The notes below the pieces were generated by a model. The model was given only the letters and a program-made list of their open reading frames with translations, ran no database searches and had not been told where the DNA came from. Both the position numbers and the translations under genes were made by a program. Below, in pieces: positions 13,501-25,500 of a DNA stretch of 64,000 nucleotides; the stretch's first letter is position 1; each line of letters starts with the position of its first letter. Origin of the DNA: Paraspadella gotoi. Its lineage: Eukaryota; Chaetognatha. Location of the stretch: NCBI GenBank assembly GCA_051294375.1, contig CM119266.1, forward strand, positions 22,603,575 through 22,667,574, in the 5' to 3' direction.

Positions 13501-16500
13501 TGTAACACGGTGTTACAGCCTGATCCGAATCTCAGGGACTGCTTATATTGAACGCTTCTGTCTCTAACACATAACAATAATCACTGTCTCTTCAATGCGA
13601 TGATAACCAAATGATTGATGGGATGATAATCAAATGATTGATGCGATGATAGTCATTCACTGATGTGATTAGTCATTCATCGTAAATAAAACAAACAAAC
13701 GCGTGTATGAGTGAGAGAGAGAGAGAGACAAAAACAGAGAATGTACGAACTTTGTTTCAAAAAATAAAACATATTCTGACTAAATCTCAGAGCCGTAAAA
13801 TAAATTCACGAAAATCTCGGATGTAAATTTGGGATTTTGTATTGAGAAAAAAGCGCGGAATAAATGGCGATAATAAAAGTTTTTAGAAGGAAAAAAATAA
13901 TCAGAATTTTTCGAAAAACGCACGATCACGCAAGAGATCGTACAGAGAGAGACAGAAAGAGACAGAGAATTGAATTTGAATTTGAAAAACAAAAGTGCGA
14001 GCTTTAGGCTTGTACTTTAAACAGAGAGAAAGACACAGAGAGAGAGACACACAGAGAGAGAGACAGAGAGAGACACAGAGAGAGAGAGACAGAGAGAGAC
14101 AGAGACAGAGAGAGAGAGACAGAGAGAAAGCTGGACAGCCGCTTCAGAGCTGAACTCGTTTTTAGACGAATCAGAATAGGGTCGAACTCCTTTCCTTTCT
14201 AAAAATAAATATTAAAAATCTTAAAAGCATAAGAATCGTCGCAATTGTATAAAAAAATTATGGACCCATGACAAACTTTGACACTTAAAAAATCAAATTT
14301 GATAAAGCAAAACTATGTTTTATATATAAATCAATTAAAAAAGAGAGAAAGAAAGAGAGAGAGAGAAAGAGAGAGAGAGAAAGAAAGAGAGAGAGAGAGA
14401 GAGAAGCCAAATCGTTTTCGGACGAATCAGCAGCGGCGGCAGCAGAGGCAGCTGAAAAAAAAAAGAAATCAAAACGCAGCAGCAGAAGAAGCAGGAGAAA
14501 AGAGAGAAAAAGAAAAAGCCCCTGCAGAGCCAGCTGCAGACTCGTTTTTTTTCCCTATGAATCAGCCTGGGGAAAAGAGAGAGAGAGAGCTACATAAAAG
14601 TAAAAGAGAAAAGAGAGAGAGAAGGAGACATAAAAATAAAAATAGAGGAAATTTGTTTGATATGATATCACACTTTCAATAGCCATGATTGCAAAAAAGC
14701 GTGACGCCGACGACGACGACGACACAAAGAAGCTAAAGCGAATTATTATAGAGACAGGACGGGCTTCACCCGGTCTGTCTCGATAAAAACATATTTCATC
14801 ACATTTATTCTGTACCGAGAATCTGAACAGCCATTCGAAAGTGATGAAATTCCATGGAGGATTCCGAATGCAAAAGCCCAATCGTGCTCACTTGTTCGAT
14901 CATAAATCTATTGGTCCTTCCTCTATGGTCAATGTCGTGGCAAATTCCCGCAATGAACAGACCCAACGATTCTAAGACTGTGAATTGATGCTGACAACTA
15001 TGTAGAATCGAAAATATTTTCTGGAAAAAGTTTTCATTTTACGGTAACAATGTTTAAAAAACAATAATAGAAAATACTTGTCACCCACCTGACAAACTTC
15101 GAAAGCGTGATGAAAATTATGATATGGTAATGTGCTTCTATAGTTTTTGTAAACCACGAGAAAAAATGTTTTCAACTTCTCAATGCTGTACGAGGTCAAA
15201 TTAAAAAGTCGTTCATACATTTGTACAGCATTGTGGACCTTCTCGAGGGCCGGCTCATGCCACCCAAAATATTCAAGCGTTTCAAGTTCTGGATTCCAAG
15301 GCTTTGTCTGAAAGACGAAAACATCATTCCGTTCAAATGACGTTCAATAAAAAAATTAAATAAATATTATTCATAATGTTTAACTTCGATTTTAGTTTTT
15401 CTACAAATGCATACGTACCATGATGGAAAAAAAAATTGTCGCGGTTTCTTTCCAGCCATTTTTCGGCATTTTAATGTAAGAATCAAAAAATAAAATTTAA
15501 ATATTGGCTTTTTGTAATTCATATTAGCTTTACACGGTAGGGCAGAGAGGATGTGAAAGAAACAAAAAAAGTGCCATCTCTGAAACCTATAAATTCTTAA
15601 AGTATACCCATGAGACACTTAATGTGGTAGGTCAGTAAAATTCGATAAAGGCAGGTTTTTTTTTAAATGCTCATTAAAGTTTTTTTATTTTTTTATAAAA
15701 ATTTTTAAGTAGTTTAGTGAATATACTTACAATTTAAATGTCTATATGTCTATCATTATCTACAAAGCATAAGCTTTAATTTGAAACCACTTCCAACTTT
15801 CTATTACTTTTTGCTATTGAAATATAGTAAAAATTAAATATTTTTTTTTTAAAGATTAATCAATTAGTACTATTGAACAGATTATTTCTTAAAAATAAAA
15901 ATATAAATATGTTCTTAAAATACAGTTCTACTTATTAGGCTTTCAAAATAAGTTTTTTTTAATTAATAATAATTTTAATATAAAAATTTTAAAAATGAAA
16001 AAAATATTTTGAAAAATATTAATATATACTCTAATTAAGTATTAAAAGTTAAAGCATTATGTTTGTTAATATTTTTACACATTTGTTCTATTAATAATAT
16101 ATATCAAATATTGAGTGAGTTATTATTATAATATATTTATGAATTAAAATTTTTTTTGATAAGTAATAAATTATATAATTACTTTTTTAAAGCTGGATAT
16201 GATTTTGAATTAAAGTGCTCAACTAATATTTATCTGTTATTTTATTTGAGATTAAGTTTTAATTAAATATCACATATTTTTCTTAAAAAAATAAATTAAT
16301 TAATTCGCAATTTGGCGATTTCGCACTGAACTACATCTAGCGTTCTAGTTATGGCGATTTCGCCTAAACTAAACTCAGATTAGGGTTAGGGTTAGGGTTG
16401 AGTTTGGTTTAGGGTTAGGGTTGAGTGGTAGTAGTAGGGTTAGGGTTGAGTAGTTTAGGGTTAGGGTAAGTAGTTTAGGGTTAGGGTTAGGGTTAGGGTT

Positions 16501-19500
16501 GAGTTAAGTTAAGTTTATTTTTGGCTTATTATTAATGTCAATTTTAGGGATAGGGGTAGGGAGGGTGTTGTTGATGACCAAGAGGCCCGCGTTAGGGTTT
16601 AGCTTAGGGAAGGTACTGGCGAGGGACATTAGGGATTAGGTTGAGGCACGGAGATGTACGGGAGGCCTGGGCCCGGTTTAGGGTTAGGGTTGGGAGAGAG
16701 GCCGTGGCTTATATATCAAAGGCGATTAGGTTAGGGTTGAGGTAGGAGATGTACGGGAGGCCGGGCCTGGGTTAGGGTTAGGGGAGAGGCATGGAGTTGA
16801 ACGGGAGGTTGGTTTAGGGTTTAGGGTTGGGACCCATGGTTGATGCATCAAAGGCGGTTAGGGTTAGGGTTGAGGTACGGAGATGTACGGGAGGCCGGGC
16901 CTGGGTTAGGGTTAGGGGAGAGCATGGAGTTGAACGGAGGGCTTGGTTTAGGGTTAGGGTTGGGGGAGGGACCCATGGTTGATGCATCGAAGGCGGTTAG
17001 GGTTAGGGTTGAGGCACGGAGATGTACGGGAGCCAGGCCTGGGTTAGGTTAGGGAAGAGGCATGGAGTTGAACGGGAGGCTTAGTTTAGGGTTAGGGTTG
17101 GGGGAGGGGCCGTGGTTTGATGCATCGAAGGCGGTTTAGGGTTAGGGTTGAGGCACGGAGTTGAACGGAAGGCTTTGGTTTAGGGTTAGGGTTGGGGAGG
17201 GGCCCGTGGTTGATGCAACAAAGGCGGTTAGGGTTAGGGTTGAGGCATGGAGATGTACGGGAGGCCCAGGCCGGGTTAGGGTTAGGGGAGAGGCACAGAG
17301 TTGAACAGGAGGTTTGGTTTAGGGTTAGGGTTGGAGAAGGAGCCTGTAGTGATGCTCATCCCCGTGTTAGCTGCGCTTTTCATTATATTCGCTACTTTTA
17401 TCACTGGCGAGGTCGCCAGTGGGGGGACTGGCGACATCGCCAAAGCCCTGGCGATATCGCCATGGCGAAGTCGACAACCAACTAGAACCTTCTTTTTTAT
17501 TTTTTTTATATTTACATTTTTTATTTATATTAATTTCCGGTTTTTTTTCTTATTTTTTTAGTTAAACCAATACTATTAAAAGTTCCTGCCTCAGTCTCAT
17601 GTCAAATGGTTATTGCATCATCTCTATTAAGATAGATTCAGGGATGAATCTTAATTCATATGTCAAAAAAAGCAAAATTATAAATATATTGATGCTGTAG
17701 ATGCTCCAGAATATTATTTTTAAAGTTTAAAGCATCAATAAAAGTTATAATGCTCCGGATAACCTTTCTGTAAGCAAAATTATTATTTTTATTTACCTTT
17801 TTATGTATTATCAGAATCAAATATCAAACATGACAAAAAAAAAATATAAAATTTTGTTAAGTGAAAGACAATGAATTATCACATTATGCAGCAACAACTG
17901 CCAAGTACTATTTTTTGCCCTAAATCTGATAAAAAATATTATGTCAGAGATATAATATTAATAATAATGTGAGTAATCCTCTTAATCAAAAGGAGGTGAA
18001 AACTGTTAGAGATAACCTCTTTTGGAAGTATTTGTATGCATTAAATAATTTTATGCTGTTAAAAAATAATCATTTTATTCAGGCCTATCAAAACCTATAT
18101 ATTATCCAAAAAATATTTTTGACAATAAATTAACTGACTTTTCCAAAACGCAACAATTTTTTTTCTATCATGGTAAAAATAAATAAACAATAAACAAAAA
18201 TCATTAAACTTACGTTTGAAATGATATTAAACTTTTCCCATTCTCTTTTATTTGGTTGAGTGTGCGAGGCGTGCATGTCCATAATAATCGTCCGCTTAAG
18301 CTCTGCTGAATTAAGACGGTCATACAAATCCCCATTATGCAATGCGAGTCCGCAGTAGCTGGCCAAATGTTTCATTGCAGCGACTTCTCGAGACGAAAAC
18401 AAGCAGTCCGAGGAGCTCACGACGGTGATCACTAAAGGGGTAAAAAATTGTTTGTTATAGAAAATATGTTATGTTATTACCTGCTCTACATCTCATATTA
18501 ATTATCTCAGTCTACTGTCCTTATTTATTCACCCCAGTTTAATAAATAAATAAGTATAATAATTGAATAAAAGACAGCCTTGTTTAATGTTAAGTGCCTG
18601 ACCCTCCTTTCTCTCACCACTGTAGAGCTCTCAGAAATATCATACATTTATGAAAGTTCCTGATACCTTCAAAGTTTTTTGTGCCAACTGTAGTGGAGAA
18701 AACGAATATCACAATAAAAAAATTTCTTGGATGCTCATAACATGGAGTTACAGCCTGCTTATATTGAACGGTTCTGTCACTAACTCAACAATAATTACTG
18801 TCTCTTCATATTGTGATATTCGTTTTCTCCACTAAATTTGGCACAAGAAATTTTGCAGGTATCAGGAACTTTCAAAAATGCATGGAATTTCTGGGAGCTC
18901 TACTCACCAGCGCACACGTTTTTTCCTGCTGGTTGATGGTGGATTAGAGTTGTGCTTGAGTGATCGGATGAATAAACTAAATAAATTAATAATTAATGAA
19001 ATATTAATTTTACCAATCATCTATCTTTTTTGTTTCATGTTCCTTAACTAACGATGAGATTCCTCATTTTTTTCCGTCATTTTCTCGCTTGTGAAGACGG
19101 GAACGCTGAGCAAGGACCTATAGGAACCAGTGGCTGCGCCAATACATGTAAATCACTTCCAAGGGCTTAAACTGAACTGTTACTGCGGCACTAATAATAT
19201 TTTGCTCCTTGCAAAAATATTTTATAAATCAAAATAATATTATTTTTGTTTCGATATATTATATAAGATTAAAATGCTTTGATAATACATAGAATAAGAA
19301 ATATAATAAAATAAAATAAAATATAAAAAATGTTTAATAAAAATATCAAAATAATATTTTAAAAAAATATAAAATAATAACAATTTTCAAAAAAATTACT
19401 ATTTTGTTGAAGATAAGGTCCAGATAAAGTTTATTTTGAATGTCCCTTTATCTTAAAAAAAGCTTCTTTCTTTGTAGGGCCCCCTAATAGAATAGGGACC

Positions 19501-22500
19501 CTATTAGGGTAAAAACATAAAAAAAAAAAATTTAATAGAAAAAAAAAAGATTTAAACCTCTGGTAGATATGTGGCGTTCGTCACAAATCGCCACGCGCAA
19601 CTGTGCCTCACTAATTAATATCAAGGATAAAAGCTGTTTCTAGAACAAAAACTTGTATTTGTTCAATATTAAAATCAGACCTTAATAAAATAATCAAACC
19701 ATATAGATATTCAGATAAACAGAAAATCTATATGCTCAAACAAACAAAAGCAATAGCAGTAATAACATCTGACACATAATTATTGAGACAAAAGATTGAA
19801 TGTGTTAAAGTTTATAACATTTTATTGTAAATATAAATACAAAATATATTTTTTTAATACTAATAACGTTAACTAAATACAGACGAACAAGTTGAACCAA
19901 AAAAAGTCACGATTTTATAGTGAAATGTGGCGTAGGGACCTCCCGCCAGCTTTCTCGTAGAAAACCCAACTTTATTTTCTATTCCTTTCATGATGGTGCG
20001 CGACTGTCTTGCCGTGAGTTTTCTTGGCCGCCCTGCGCATTTTTTGTGCTTGAGAGTATCTCCAGACTTTACTCTTTGTATTACGCGATAAATAGATGGA
20101 CAGCTAACATTTAGCTTCAAAAATACTGTAAAGTAAACGCTGCTCCTTCTTGTTCATGATTTTGGTAGAATTGGGCAATGACTTGACGGCGCGCTTCAGA
20201 GGAAATTTACTGCATCTTAAAAACGCGCGGGCCGATAAAAAAAAAATTCACAGTTTGGTAGACAAACGATCAAGGCTTCATTTAAAAAAAAAGATTTTTA
20301 CGGCGTTCTAGACGCCGACTACAGGTCCCGGAAGCCGTCTCAATAATTATGTGTCAGATGTTAATATTAATCAATAACATTAAAATAAAAATAAACCTTA
20401 ATACTGTGACAGTAAACATTTAACATGGTAGAAGAATTCCTTTGTGAAAGGAGAAGGAAATAAAAGTCATAACAATGTGAATGGTTATGATGTTCATTTG
20501 TCTTGACATGATTATACTATCATGTTAAAAATAGTTAATATAATTGGAATATTTAAAGTAAGGTATTGAGATGGTGAAAGTGATTAGTCCCGGGATCGAA
20601 TCCCGGAGATGACTCTTTTATTTGATTTTGATAAATCGTTTATAATGTAACATATGTTAAATAAAAGTTGAACTTATTTAAAATGTTAGTTGGCGATTCA
20701 CGATGCTTCTTCAGCTGTGAAGGCGAGAAGCCTAGATCAAATCCTACATCCCCCCCAGACGAGGAACCCGGAGGTGACGAGGATAAGGTTTCTTGATGGT
20801 TAGGCTCAATATCGTCGTTTTGCTGGAGGATGATGTGACTCAAGACCGCGCCATAATCTGGGCGTGTCGCGGCGTTGGCGCTGGGGCGACAGCAGGCATC
20901 TGATGGCTTTGACCTCGGGTATGGGAGAAGGCCGAAACAACGACCTTGTCATGGAGTTGGCGTCACGGAACGGGGCGTTGGCTGACGTAGTGGCCAGGAG
21001 GCGGGAGACGTTGGCGTCGCAGTGGGTGCGGCTGGAAATGGCTCATTTGGGTCGTCGTCGTTATTTTGTTAGTTTGTTTCTGCGCGTGTTTGAGTTGGCA
21101 GAGGAAGGCGACGACACCGACGCTTTCTCGACTCGACGCGACGAGGCGGTGGTGGTGGCAGCGGCGGCGCTCGCCGTCCAGCATCCTCTTCTGCCAAATC
21201 ATCGCTGACTTTAGCAGGTTTTACTAGAGATATAGCGATGGTCTCGATGTCACTGCCAAAGATGTCGACTTTGAAATTAAAATTGTCTCGTGACGTCACC
21301 CGGAAAGGGCCTTCGTAGGGAGCGGTGAGTGGCGGACTAATGCCGCCGCGCCGGATGAAAACATGACTGGACGTGGCGAGGCTGTCCGGGAGATGTACTT
21401 GAGGTACTCGATGGCTGCTGGTCGGTGCCGGTTGAAGTCGTTCTACTTCAAGTCGGAGCTCGTCTCTGAGGCATTGACGAGCTGCTCGTTCTTCCTCTTT
21501 GGATTGACTTGGGCCAATAACGTTTCCGGGCACTGCGAGGCCGTCTCCGTAGACTAATTGCGCTGGAGAGGCTTCAACAGCTGGCTTGATAGTGGTGTGG
21601 ATGGCTAGCAGCGCCAAAGGGAGCCGCCAATACCAATCATTCAGATTGTCTGATGAGCAACTTCTTCAGGCGGCAGTGGAAGCGTTCGACCAGTCTGCTT
21701 GCCTCCGGATGGTAAGCTGCTGTCAAACAAAGTTAGCATCCCCACGTCTGGGTGAGCTGCCTCCAGATCTTTGACGAAAACTGGGAACCGCAATCCGTCG
21801 TGATTTCTGAGGGGATGCCGAATGATGCAACCCAGTGATGTGCGAAATTGTCAGCGACGGTGGTTGCAGTGATGTCCTTTATCGGCACCGCCATCGGCTA
21901 TCTTGTGAACCTGTCGATGGCGGTGAGCAGGTAGAAAAAACTGTTTGACGAAGGCATTTTGACTAAGTCTACGTGGACATGCTGGAAGTGGCGCGAAGGG
22001 ACGACGAACTCGCTGATTTCTGAAATAATGTGGTGCGTCGCGTTGGCAAGCAACGCATTCACGCGCCCAACGCATCATGTCCACACGCAGCAATGGCCAA
22101 GCAAATTTCTCGGCTACGGCGTCTCGAGTTTGCGCGACACCCAAGTGGCCGAGCTCGTGGATTATCTCAAAAACTTAGCGACACCATGTCTCTGGAACGA
22201 AGGGTCTCGGTGGACCGTTTGAAAGATCGACCACAATGGTTTTGTTGCCAAGTTTGATTTGACGAAAATGTAGTCCGGTGGCTGAGTCCTAAGAAAAAAC
22301 TGTTTGACGAAGGCATTTTGACTAAGTCTACGTGGACATGCTGGAAGCGGCGCGAAGGGACGACGAACTTGCTGATTTCTGAAATAATGTGGTGCGTCAC
22401 CTTGGCGCGTTGGCAAGCGACGCATTCACGCCATGTCTCTGGAACGAAGGGTCTCGGTGGACCGTTTGAAAGATCAACCACAATGGTTTTGTTGCCAAGT

Positions 22501-25500
22501 TTGATTTGACGAAAATGTAGTCCGGTGGCTGAGTCCTAGAGAAGTCGACGAAGGTCTCGATCTAAAGACTGTTGTCATGCCAATTCGCGAAGGTCGATGC
22601 CTTGGTGTTGCACAGCAGCTACGACGAGGGCTTTTTGGCGCTTGGAGGCTTACTTGAAATGTTGTAACCTTGGTTCGGGCATGAGAGGGCATCAGCCACG
22701 ACGTTGGCCTTCCCCTCGATGTGGCGAATGTCCGTCGTATATTCCGCGATTGCAGAAAGCTGGAACATGTCTTCTTGTGAAGCGCATGAATTAAACTCAT
22801 GTTATCGTCCGGAATTGGCTGCCATTCGATTTGATTCAATAGCCTTTACCGTCCGTTGCACACAAGGTCCCGAACTTCGGATCGGGCTGTAGTCCGACAC
22901 TACAGGTGGGTTAGACGCCCCGTCCCGCTTTTACTTGTGTGAATCAGCAGGGCGCGAACCCGAGTCCTTTGGGTTGGGAGGAGCTCGTGCTACCTCCGGC
23001 GCCATAGGTGCTGCTGATTCTCGGACGAGTAGTGGGGTATGAAATACTACCACTACATGATGGACCTAAAGGCTATTGAATCAAATCGAATGGCAGCCAA
23101 TTCCATTGGGCATCACTCAATTTGGCGGAAAAGAAAGCTAGCGGTTCCCAACCCTGCGGGCCTTGTTGCTCCAGGACCGCTCCTATGGCATGGTCAGATG
23201 CGTCGGTTGTCAATGAAAGAGCAGCGCCAGTTTTTGGATGTTGAAGGAGGACCGCATTCGTCAAGGGTTCCTTGACGGCGTCGATACCATGTTGGCATGC
23301 CGATGACCAATCGAGGCGGCGCGGTTTGCCTTTGAGGGCATCGTACAGTGGCATCGTGTGATGTGCCACTCTTGGAATGAATCCCCTATAGTAGTAGGGT
23401 AGCAGTCTTGTCAGACACCTCTCAGGCCTGAAGAACCAGAGTGATGTCTTGGCCCAGGGTTCCTGGGGTGGTATATTCATACCGCCTCACGTCCATCATT
23501 GTTCAGTCATCAATCTCAATGGCTCATGGGGGGAACACGCCATCCCAGGTGTGTTCCATTCCCAGTCCTAACAACTTTCCTCTGCTTTGGCAAGCGAGAC
23601 TGTCAGGACTGGAGGCGTCACTGAGGGTTGGAAGCCCCCTAAGTTAACAGTTAGATGTCCCTTCCCAATGGGCATCACAGGCGACCCGGCTGTTGCCATA
23701 TTAGCTCCGTAACCTTGGATCTGACTGTTAGTCAGCCACTCATGTGCGTAAGACAGATTTTCCTTCCGTCGTCATACGGTTTGGGAGAGTGAATGTTTTT
23801 CTAAAGACTTAATTTGAATTCCTTAAATACTCTTACCTTATTTTCAAATCCGGCTTTAAGTTATCGATACTCTCGTTGTAATACTTTGAATTCTCAACGT
23901 CACAAACATTGTATGTTTTTCCTTAAAAAAAAGGAATGACAAAAATTGGTTGGTTTTAACAGCGGCAGAGATCAACCGTACGAGGCGCTTGGCATCGCAC
24001 TTGTTAACGTTAAGAGATTCAGAACCTTATATGTTCCCTCCTATCACAGCTGCGGTAAAATTCATCGCATCAGGCGGGTTTGAGCCCAGAATGCGAGGGT
24101 TGTATTCTACAATCAGATTTAAGTCTCTACAATAGGCTACTCAAATTAATCATTATAATGAATATGTTTGGTCATGATTTGGTTTACTCTGTACTCTGCA
24201 GTAATATAAAAAACAATTCCTTTGAACACCCAGCACCGTTAAAACTTTTATCATCTTAAATCTTGAAATGTAACTAAACTTACTCTCGAGCTGTGATTTG
24301 ATTGACATAGTTTTATTACGTTAACTTTATAAGAATATCTGCTGACCAGTAAACGCTGCTCTTCCCGAGATTCCTGTTTCTAATGGCCATATTCGACTTG
24401 TATCATCATCTTCGACTTCAAAGGCCATTCTATTAAAAAAATGTTTAAATTAAAAGAAATCTTTAGCCAAAGCTACTGATAAAAGAGGGTGTGACCATTG
24501 ACCAATTCCTGCTGTGTGTGTGGCCAGGGGTGGCGAAAGAAATGGCGGGCCCCTCCACTGGCCCCCTGTGCTCTAGAGTGGAGCACTCAAGAAAAAAAAT
24601 TATTTGAGTGAATAAACAAGGATATTTAAACGTGAGAAAGTATGATTAACTAGTACAAAAATATTTTGTTCATGGTCTTGAGAACAGAATAGTAAAATAG
24701 AATATATTTGTATTCAATCTTTTTTTTTGTAAGTTTAAGGAGTATAACGAAAAATCTGTCTGAACAACAATTTATTATTTTTTATTCTCTGTAGTAAAAA
24801 CCTATATATGTTAAAATGTTTTAATCGTTTTTTGTGGTCTAAACATTAAAATTGCATATAACATATTCTATAAAAAATATTAATTTTTTTATGGCGAATC
24901 AAACTCTGTTCTCAAAAATAAAAATAAAAAATATTTTAAAATTTTATGATTTTATAAGGATATTACTACAAGAATAATTCAATTCACTATACTGTTATGC
25001 TTAAAAAATTTTTTAAAGGATTTAAAATTCATGGGCAGAAAAAAAATAATGTTCTATCGCTCAATCTTTTCATCACTCCACCCTAATGTGCGCCCTCCCA
25101 GTCTCCATAATTTTAGTTTTGTTTTTGATTACCAACTTTCTACCTTGAAAATTGCTACAGTGCTCTGGTGTTTTACTGAAACTTTTTTTTTATCACAATC
25201 ATTGTGCCTCTCTTCTAATCTGAGCAAAGGGTCTAAATTTAATAAACCTTCTGACAATGAGATTTAGCACTTATTTTTTACAATGAGATGAAATAAAGAT
25301 AGGGTTATATATCACAATCATAATCATTTTGCTGTGACGGTATATTCATACTGCCTCACACCCAGCATTGTTCAGCCAATCCCATTGGCTCAGAGGGGGA
25401 ACGCACCATCCCAGGTATGCCCTCACAACTCGCGCTCTCTCTCCCACTATGGTAACAGTCTTGTCAGACACCTCTTAGGCCTAGAGAACCTGAGTGATGT

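Larger units (their letters stand above)
8603..14815. other. 6.2-kb repeat-filled PDE intron
   Basis: Contains a 600-bp palindrome, an R6 repeat, TTAATTAATCAATC-type decay and CGT/GTC runs (11180-12120), an R5 element with a TGATGCGATGATAACC minisatellite, and an S1 SINE. GC-rich patches at 9060-9190 and 12880-12990 share the motif GATCGCKTCCACATCTCTG in opposite orientation. No further exon was needed for phase. Confidence 0.7.
15308..18213. other. PDE intron with telomere-like array
   Basis: 15308-16300 is plain AT-rich sequence with nothing recognised. 16379-17345 is the TTAGGG-rich array. 17346-18213 is AT-rich again after a cluster of TGGCGA palindromes. Confidence 0.7.
20646..23290 (-). 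mobile_element. Degenerate Ty3/gypsy LTR retrotransposon, pol 3' half
   Basis: Read on the minus strand from 23290 down: the RNase H region (SLTTDASDHAIGAVLEQQGP), its end (EGKANVVADALSCP), the integrase zinc-binding part (WARECVACQR), the integrase core with all three acidic positions visible in pieces (HVHVDLVKMP, TTDCGSQFSS, HPEASRLVERFH), and the C-terminal part (SPAQLVYGDGLAVPG). Many frameshifts and stops. Gag, protease and most of the reverse transcriptase are missing. A purine run near 20750-20756 may be the polypurine tract before a truncated LTR. The element is inactive. Confidence 0.85.

Noticed and set aside
16840-17561. Gly/Leu-repeat open frames
   Set aside because: Translation of the TTAGGG array; period and composition are explained by the satellite.
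20598-20626. GTCCCGGGATCGAATCCCGG, resembling a tRNA T arm
   Set aside because: No cloverleaf or other box around it; probably a short tRNA-like remnant.
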